Shown piece by piece: positions 60,283 to 64,000 of a stretch of DNA of 64,000 nt. The position numbers were made by a program, and so were the translations under genes. Source of the stretch: Labilithrix sp. (GTDB taxonomy: Bacteria > Myxococcota_A > Polyangia > Polyangiales > Polyangiaceae). The stretch's first letter is position 1; every line of letters starts with the position of its first letter. The stretch is taken from the NCBI GenBank assembly GCA_019637225.1, contig JAHBWC010000042.1, forward strand, positions 1 through 64,000, written 5' to 3'. Under the pieces are notes generated by a model. That model worked only from the letters and a program-made list of their open reading frames with translations. It had not been told where the DNA came from and did not search any database.

Positions 60283-61280
60283 GCGTCCTCCGTCGTGATC
60301 CGATTGCGCAGCACGCCGATGCCCGAGATCTCGAGCTCGACGACGTCGCCGGGCTTCAGGAACCTGCCCAGCTCGAGCCCGCAGCCGTTGCCGACCGTCC
60401 CCGAGCCGAACACCTCGCCGGGGTAGAGGGTCTCCGAGCGACTCGCGTGCACGATGCAGTCTTCGACGCGGTGGTACATCGTCTCGGAGCTGCCCCGCGA
60501 CCACTCTTCGCCGTTCACGCGCGCGACCATCGTGAGGCGCGCGGGATCGACCTCGTCCGCCGTGACGATGCACGGCCCCATCGCGTTGCCGGTGTCGAAG
60601 TCCTTTCCCTTCGCAGGACCGAGCTGTCCGGGCATCTCGCGTCCCTGCGCGTCGCGCGCCGAGAAGTCGTTGAAGATCGTGTAGCCGAACACGTGGTCGA
60701 GCGCGTTCTCGCGCAAGATGTCGCGGCCGGCGCGTCCGATCACCGTCGCGAACTCGAGCTCGTAGTCGATGAGCCGACTGTAGCGAGGCCAACGCACGTC
60801 GTGGTCCGTGCCGATCACGCTCATGCGATTCGCCTTGTAGTAGACGGGGTGCTCGTACCAGACGTCGGGCAAGGCGTAGCGGCCCTCTTCGCGCAGCTTC
60901 TTCTTCGTCGCCTCGGGGTCCGGCGTGCGGCTCGCCTGGGTGTCGTAGAGGTTCTGGATCGCCTGCTTCAGGTGCAGCTCGAAGCAGAGAAAATCGCGAA
61001 TCTGGGTGGGTCGAGGCAGCGGCGCGAGGAGCGTCGTCGACGCGCGATCGAGGCAGGCGCCGTCCGGCCCGCGCCGCTCGGCCCAGGCGAGCGTCTCCGC
61101 GGCGAGCGCGAGCCCCTCGGGGCCCGCCTCGATCAGGTCGAGCATGCTCGCGAACGCCGGAGCCGGCTGCGCTCCACCGAGCGCGCGCGCGCCGGCGAGG
61201 TCCACGATGCGCTGGTCGTCCGCGAAGAGCGCGCCGAGTCGCGCGTCGCCGCGCTCGCCGACGAACGTGACGAGCTTCAC
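60279..61280 (-). CDS. Fumarylacetoacetate hydrolase family protein
   Basis: 333 aa, FAH fold, cleaving or hydrating beta-diketone-like acids. The C-terminal catalytic part carries the metal residues in YELEFATVIGRAGRDI and NDFSARDAQGREMPGQLGPAKGKDFDT, then GPCIVTADEV and GSGTVGNGCGLELGRFLKPGDVVELE. The N-terminal part (LVTFVGERGDARLGALF) is the shorter FAH-type leader. Members include 2-oxo-hept-3-ene-dioate hydratases and oxaloacetate decarboxylases. GTG 61280 overlaps the previous stop. Its neighbours suggest degradation of an oxidised aromatic or branched acid; substrate unknown. Confidence 0.93.
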   Translation of the reverse strand: MKLVTFVGERGDARLGALFADDQRIVDLAGARALGGAQPAPAFASMLDLIEAGPEGLALAAETLAWAERRGPDGACLDRASTTLLAPLPRPTQIRDFLCFELHLKQAIQNLYDTQASRTPDPEATKKKLREEGRYALPDVWYEHPVYYKANRMSVIGTDHDVRWPRYSRLIDYELEFATVIGRAGRDILRENALDHVFGYTIFNDFSARDAQGREMPGQLGPAKGKDFDTGNAMGPCIVTADEVDPARLTMVARVNGEEWSRGSSETMYHRVEDCIVHASRSETLYPGEVFGSGTVGNGCGLELGRFLKPGDVVELEISGIGVLRNRITTEDA

Positions 61281-62176
61281 GGTGCGCTCCACACGCGCGG
61301 GAACGCCTCGCACTCGAGCGAATCGCCTTCGTTGAGCGCGTGCTTCTGATGGGGCTGCGGCGGCGCCATCTTGTTGAAGCGGTAGGTGACGTCGTCTCCG
61401 ACGTACCGGAACGATCCCGCGCGCCGCGCCTTGTCGGTGTAGTTCGGCCCGGATCCGTGCACGAGCCGGCTGTGGTGCACCAGCACGTCGCCGGGCTTCG
61501 ACGTGTACGTGACGATGTCGTACTCGCCGCGGTTGCCCTCGATGTCCGGCAGGCGCACCGCGCCGTCTTCCTTTTGGCCGAGACCGAGCTGATCCAACGT
61601 CGCTTGGTTGGCGAAGTTGTTCGGCAAGAACGACTCCTTCCAGCGATGAGAGCCGCGCACGTACTCCATCGGGCTGGCGTCCGCGTCGACGACGTCGGGA
61701 GACACCCACATCGCGCAGGTCTGCGTGCCGGCGAGGTGGTAGTACGGCTCGTCGGTGTGAAACGCGGTGTACTGCTTCGAACGCGGCTCCTTGATGAGGA
61801 CCTGGTCGTCGTAGAAGCAGACCTTCTTCGCGCCGAAGAGCCGGCCGGCGATGTACCCGAGCGGTGACTCGAGCGCGAAGCGGCGCAGCCACGGCGTCGT
61901 CGTCCACGCGCCGATGACGGTGAGGAAGCGACCCGGATTCTCGAGCGCCTGCGCGCGCGCGTTCGTCAGCTCGCCCATGCCTTTCAGCTTCTCGGCGAAG
62001 TCCGTGATGTCGTAGCTCACGGCCTTGCCCCATTGCTTGTAGATCGCATCCTCGATGGCGGCGCCGAGCTCACCGAGCCATGCGTCGCCGAGGATGCCCT
62101 CGAGGCGAACGGCGCCCGTCTCGCGGTACTGGTCGATCTCCGCCTGGGTCACGTCGCGCAGCAATCCTGAGATCAT
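61277..62176 (-). CDS. Phytanoyl-CoA dioxygenase-family protein (Fe(II)/2-oxoglutarate)
   Basis: 299 aa. The jelly-roll iron site is visible: His140 and Asp142 in AFHTDEPYYH and His240 in LVHGSGPN, and Arg251/252 nearby for 2-oxoglutarate. WVSPDVVDADASPMEYVRGSH is typical of the PhyH group. It hydroxylates an unactivated carbon, but members vary widely in substrate (lipids, antibiotics, small metabolites). ATG 62176 has AAGGAG with six-base spacing. It is the first gene of the leftward set; the palindrome at 62212 lies 36 bp upstream. Confidence 0.93.
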   Translation of the reverse strand: MISGLLRDVTQAEIDQYRETGAVRLEGILGDAWLGELGAAIEDAIYKQWGKAVSYDITDFAEKLKGMGELTNARAQALENPGRFLTVIGAWTTTPWLRRFALESPLGYIAGRLFGAKKVCFYDDQVLIKEPRSKQYTAFHTDEPYYHLAGTQTCAMWVSPDVVDADASPMEYVRGSHRWKESFLPNNFANQATLDQLGLGQKEDGAVRLPDIEGNRGEYDIVTYTSKPGDVLVHHSRLVHGSGPNYTDKARRAGSFRYVGDDVTYRFNKMAPPQPHQKHALNEGDSLECEAFPRVWSAP

Positions 62177-62211
62177 CGCTCGCTCCTTGTCGGGGGTACG
62201 AAGTAGATCTT

Positions 62212-62227
62212 TTAGAGCGCGCTCTAA
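62212..62227. promoter_or_regulatory. Probable TetR operator (leftward arm)
   Basis: Perfect 16-bp palindrome TTAGAGCGCGCTCTAA, 36 bp upstream of the dioxygenase ATG. A near-identical second copy lies 121 bp away before the divergent gene. Suits the TetR encoded at 58630. Confidence 0.8.
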
Positions 62228-62332
62228 CTTCGATCAACACGCGTGAGACCCGACGCGCAGCGTCATTGCCTGCGAACGCTCCAACTGTATGAAAATCGGC
62301 CCCGCGACGCAGCGCGCCAGACGCACCCCGAC

Positions 62333-62348
62333 TTAGAGCGCGCTATAA
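62333..62348. promoter_or_regulatory. Probable TetR operator (rightward arm)
   Basis: TTAGAGCGCGCTATAA, one base different from the perfect palindrome at 62212, and 54 bp upstream of the acyl-CoA synthetase ATG. One TetR protein would thus control both arms. Confidence 0.78.
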
Positions 62349-62401
62349 CTCTTCAGTCGCTTCGGCTTGCATCGACTCCGCTCGCTGTCGATGATTCGTC
62401 C

Positions 62402-64000
62402 ATGACCACCGACGTCTCCGGACGCATCGACGCCTTGCTCACGCGATATCGCTCGAGCGATCTGTCCGTAGCGCGCGCGCTCTGTGACGATCACGATCCC
62501 GCGGCGACGGCATGGCGCTTCATCGGCGCCGATCTGTCGGCCCGCGATCTGACGTACGGCGAGCTGCGCGCGGGATCGGAGCGCTTCGCAGCCGCTCTCC
62601 GTGCGCTCGGCGTGAAGGAGGGCGATCGCGTCGCCACGCTGATGGGAAAGAGCCGGGCCTACGTGATCGCGCTCCTGAGCATCTGGCGCCTCGGCGCCGT
62701 GCACGTCCCTCTCTTCACCGCGTTCGCTCCGGCGGCGATCGCGACTCGGCTCTCGTCGAGCGCAGCGCGCGTCGTGGTGTGTAACGAGCAGCAGGAGCCG
62801 AAGCTCGCGCCCGGCCCCGACATGCCGGACGGCGCGTGGCAGGTGGTGACGATGGGCCGGGGCGGTGGGGGCGCGCTGTCGTACGACGAGCTGACGGCTC
62901 ACGCCGAAGAACGCGTGCCCGCGGCGGCGCTCGGAGGCGACGCGCCGCTCATCCACATCTCGACGTCAGGGACGACGGGTACCGCCAAGGGCGTCGTCGT
63001 GCCGAGCAAGGCGCTCGCGACGTTCCAGACCTACGTCGAGCTCGGCTTGGACCTCTCGCCGGCCGACGTGTTCTGGAACGCGGCCGATCCCGGCTGGGCG
63101 TACGGGCTCTACTACGGCGTTCTGGCGACGCTCACGACGGGCGTGCGCAGCGTGATGTTCGAGGGCGCCTTCACGCCCGAGACGACGCTGGCGATCCTCG
63201 CACGTGAAGGCGTCACCAACTTCGCGGCGGCGCCGACCGTGTACCGCGCGCTGCGCGCGGCGGCGCTGCCACGACCCGTCGGGCTGCGGCTGAGGCGCGC
63301 CTCGAGCGCGGGCGAGCCGCTCACCCCCGATGTGAACGACTGGGCGCGCGAGGCGCTCGGGGTCGAGGTGCACGACCACTACGGCCAGACCGAAGCAGGC
63401 ATGCTCGTGAACAACCATCATCACCCGTCCCTGGCGAGGCCCATCAAGCCAGGCTCGATGGGGCAGGTCATGCCCGGATGGAGCGCGGCGATCCTCCACG
63501 AGGAGCGTGACGAGGTGCTTCCTCCGAACCGGCCGGGACGCTTGGCGATGGACCTGCGAGCGAGCCCGCTCGCGTGGTTCGCGGGCTACGAAGGCGATCC
63601 GGCGAAGTCGGCCGAGAAATTCGCGGGCGCGGGTCGCTACTATCTCACCGGCGACGTCGCGAGCGTCGACGAGGACGGCTATTGCACGTTCTCGTCGCGC
63701 GACGACGACGTCATCATCATGGCAGGGTACCGCATCGGCCCGATCGAGGTCGAAGCGACGTTGGCGCGGCATCCGGCCGTCGCCGAAACGGCGGTGGTCG
63801 CGGCGCCGGACGCGCTGCGCGGCGAGGTCGTCGAGGCGTTCGTCGTGCTGCGCGCAGGGGCGACGGCGTCCCCCGCGCTCTGCGACGAGCTCCAGGCGTG
63901 GGTGAAGACGCGCTACGCGGCGCACGCGTACCCGCGACGCGTGCACTTCGTCGACGCGCTCCCCAAGACCCCGAGCGGCAAGCTGCAACGCTTCGTGCTC
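62402..64000 (+). CDS. Acyl-CoA synthetase (AMP-forming), runs off the window
   Basis: ANL-superfamily enzyme, 533 residues visible; the frame is still open at the window edge, only a few residues beyond the last motif. P-loop-like ISTSGTTGTAKG (about 186-197), YGQTEAG (from 327), LTGDVASVDEDGYCTF with the AMP Asp, and PKTPSGKLQR with catalytic Lys527. The family activates a carboxylate as acyl-AMP then acyl-CoA; acetate, propionate and medium acids are all possible. ATG 62402 (MTTDVSGRID) is the start used; no strong ribosome site. It faces the TetR-controlled set across 226 bp with twin operators. Confidence 0.9.
   Translation, partial: MTTDVSGRIDALLTRYRSSDLSVARALCDDHDPAATAWRFIGADLSARDLTYGELRAGSERFAAALRALGVKEGDRVATLMGKSRAYVIALLSIWRLGAVHVPLFTAFAPAAIATRLSSSAARVVVCNEQQEPKLAPGPDMPDGAWQVVTMGRGGGGALSYDELTAHAEERVPAAALGGDAPLIHISTSGTTGTAKGVVVPSKALATFQTYVELGLDLSPADVFWNAADPGWAYGLYYGVLATLTTGVRSVMFEGAFTPETTLAILAREGVTNFAAAPTVYRALRAAALPRPVGLRLRRASSAGEPLTPDVNDWAREALGVEVHDHYGQTEAGMLVNNHHHPSLARPIKPGSMGQVMPGWSAAILHEERDEVLPPNRPGRLAMDLRASPLAWFAGYEGDPAKSAEKFAGAGRYYLTGDVASVDEDGYCTFSSRDDDVIIMAGYRIGPIEVEATLARHPAVAETAVVAAPDALRGEVVEAFVVLRAGATASPALCDELQAWVKTRYAAHAYPRRVHFVDALPKTPSGKLQRFVL

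Overview
The window is 64 kb of very GC-rich (about 70%), densely coding chromosomal DNA. Gene content points to a myxobacterium (Myxococcota, probably Polyangiales): Hanks-type Ser/Thr kinases (one fused to a receiver), sigma54 activators including an FHA type, TPR/PEGA-like envelope proteins, many lipoproteins with Pro/Ala/Asp-rich linkers, mevalonate-pathway HMG-CoA synthase, and a transglutaminase/ATP-grasp locus. That is inferred from families; there is no rRNA or other marker. I saw no tRNA, CRISPR, phage or transposase gene. Many long reading frames opposite real genes are GC-rich shadows and are left out.

Layout. 1-6.3 kb: one tightly coupled operon (MacB/LolD-like ABC ATPase, FtsX-type permease, outer-membrane beta-barrel, TPR/PEGA-like protein). 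6.3-9.5 kb: a Pro/Ala-rich membrane protein, tryptophan 2,3-dioxygenase and a lipoprotein. 9.8-12.8 kb: pntAB with a good terminator. 13-20 kb: envelope proteins, HMG-CoA synthase and several unusual repeats (tandem hairpins, a 45-bp tandem repeat, a roughly 45-bp-arm inverted repeat, a duplicated gene fragment). 20.3-24.3 kb: DsbA/FrnE-like oxidoreductase, a TetR gene divergent from a DUF962 gene with a perfect operator between them, and a response regulator overlapping a GH15 glycosidase. 24.5-32.7 kb: signalling genes (membrane Ser/Thr kinase, degenerate FHA-AAA protein, receiver-kinase fusion) mixed with an acetate-type transporter and pirin. 32.9-37.6 kb: SDR, a DTW-domain fusion, a GH5-like lipoprotein and a small lipoprotein.

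37.8-41.7 kb looks like one stress module. A sigma54 activator gene is divergent from an hsp20 / small histidine kinase / HdeD-like gene set, and an almost perfect -24/-12 promoter plus inverted repeats lie between them. 41.8-50.5 kb holds a YbaK-like protein, a dimethylglycine-dehydrogenase-like flavoenzyme, lipoproteins, an Omp85-like barrel, an HPF-like ribosome factor and an aldo/keto reductase.

Two gene systems dominate the end. At 50.5-58.6 kb a three-gene operon (transglutaminase-DUF2126, circularly permuted ATP-grasp/alpha-E fusion, second transglutaminase) is divergent from a zinc-ribbon metallopeptidase. This is a predicted peptide-synthesis or protein-modification system of unknown product. 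At 58.6-64.0 kb a catabolic-looking set (TetR, metallo-beta-lactamase fold, fumarylacetoacetase family, phytanoyl-CoA dioxygenase family) is divergent from an acyl-CoA synthetase that runs off the window. Twin palindromic operators lie between the two arms. Its substrate is unknown.
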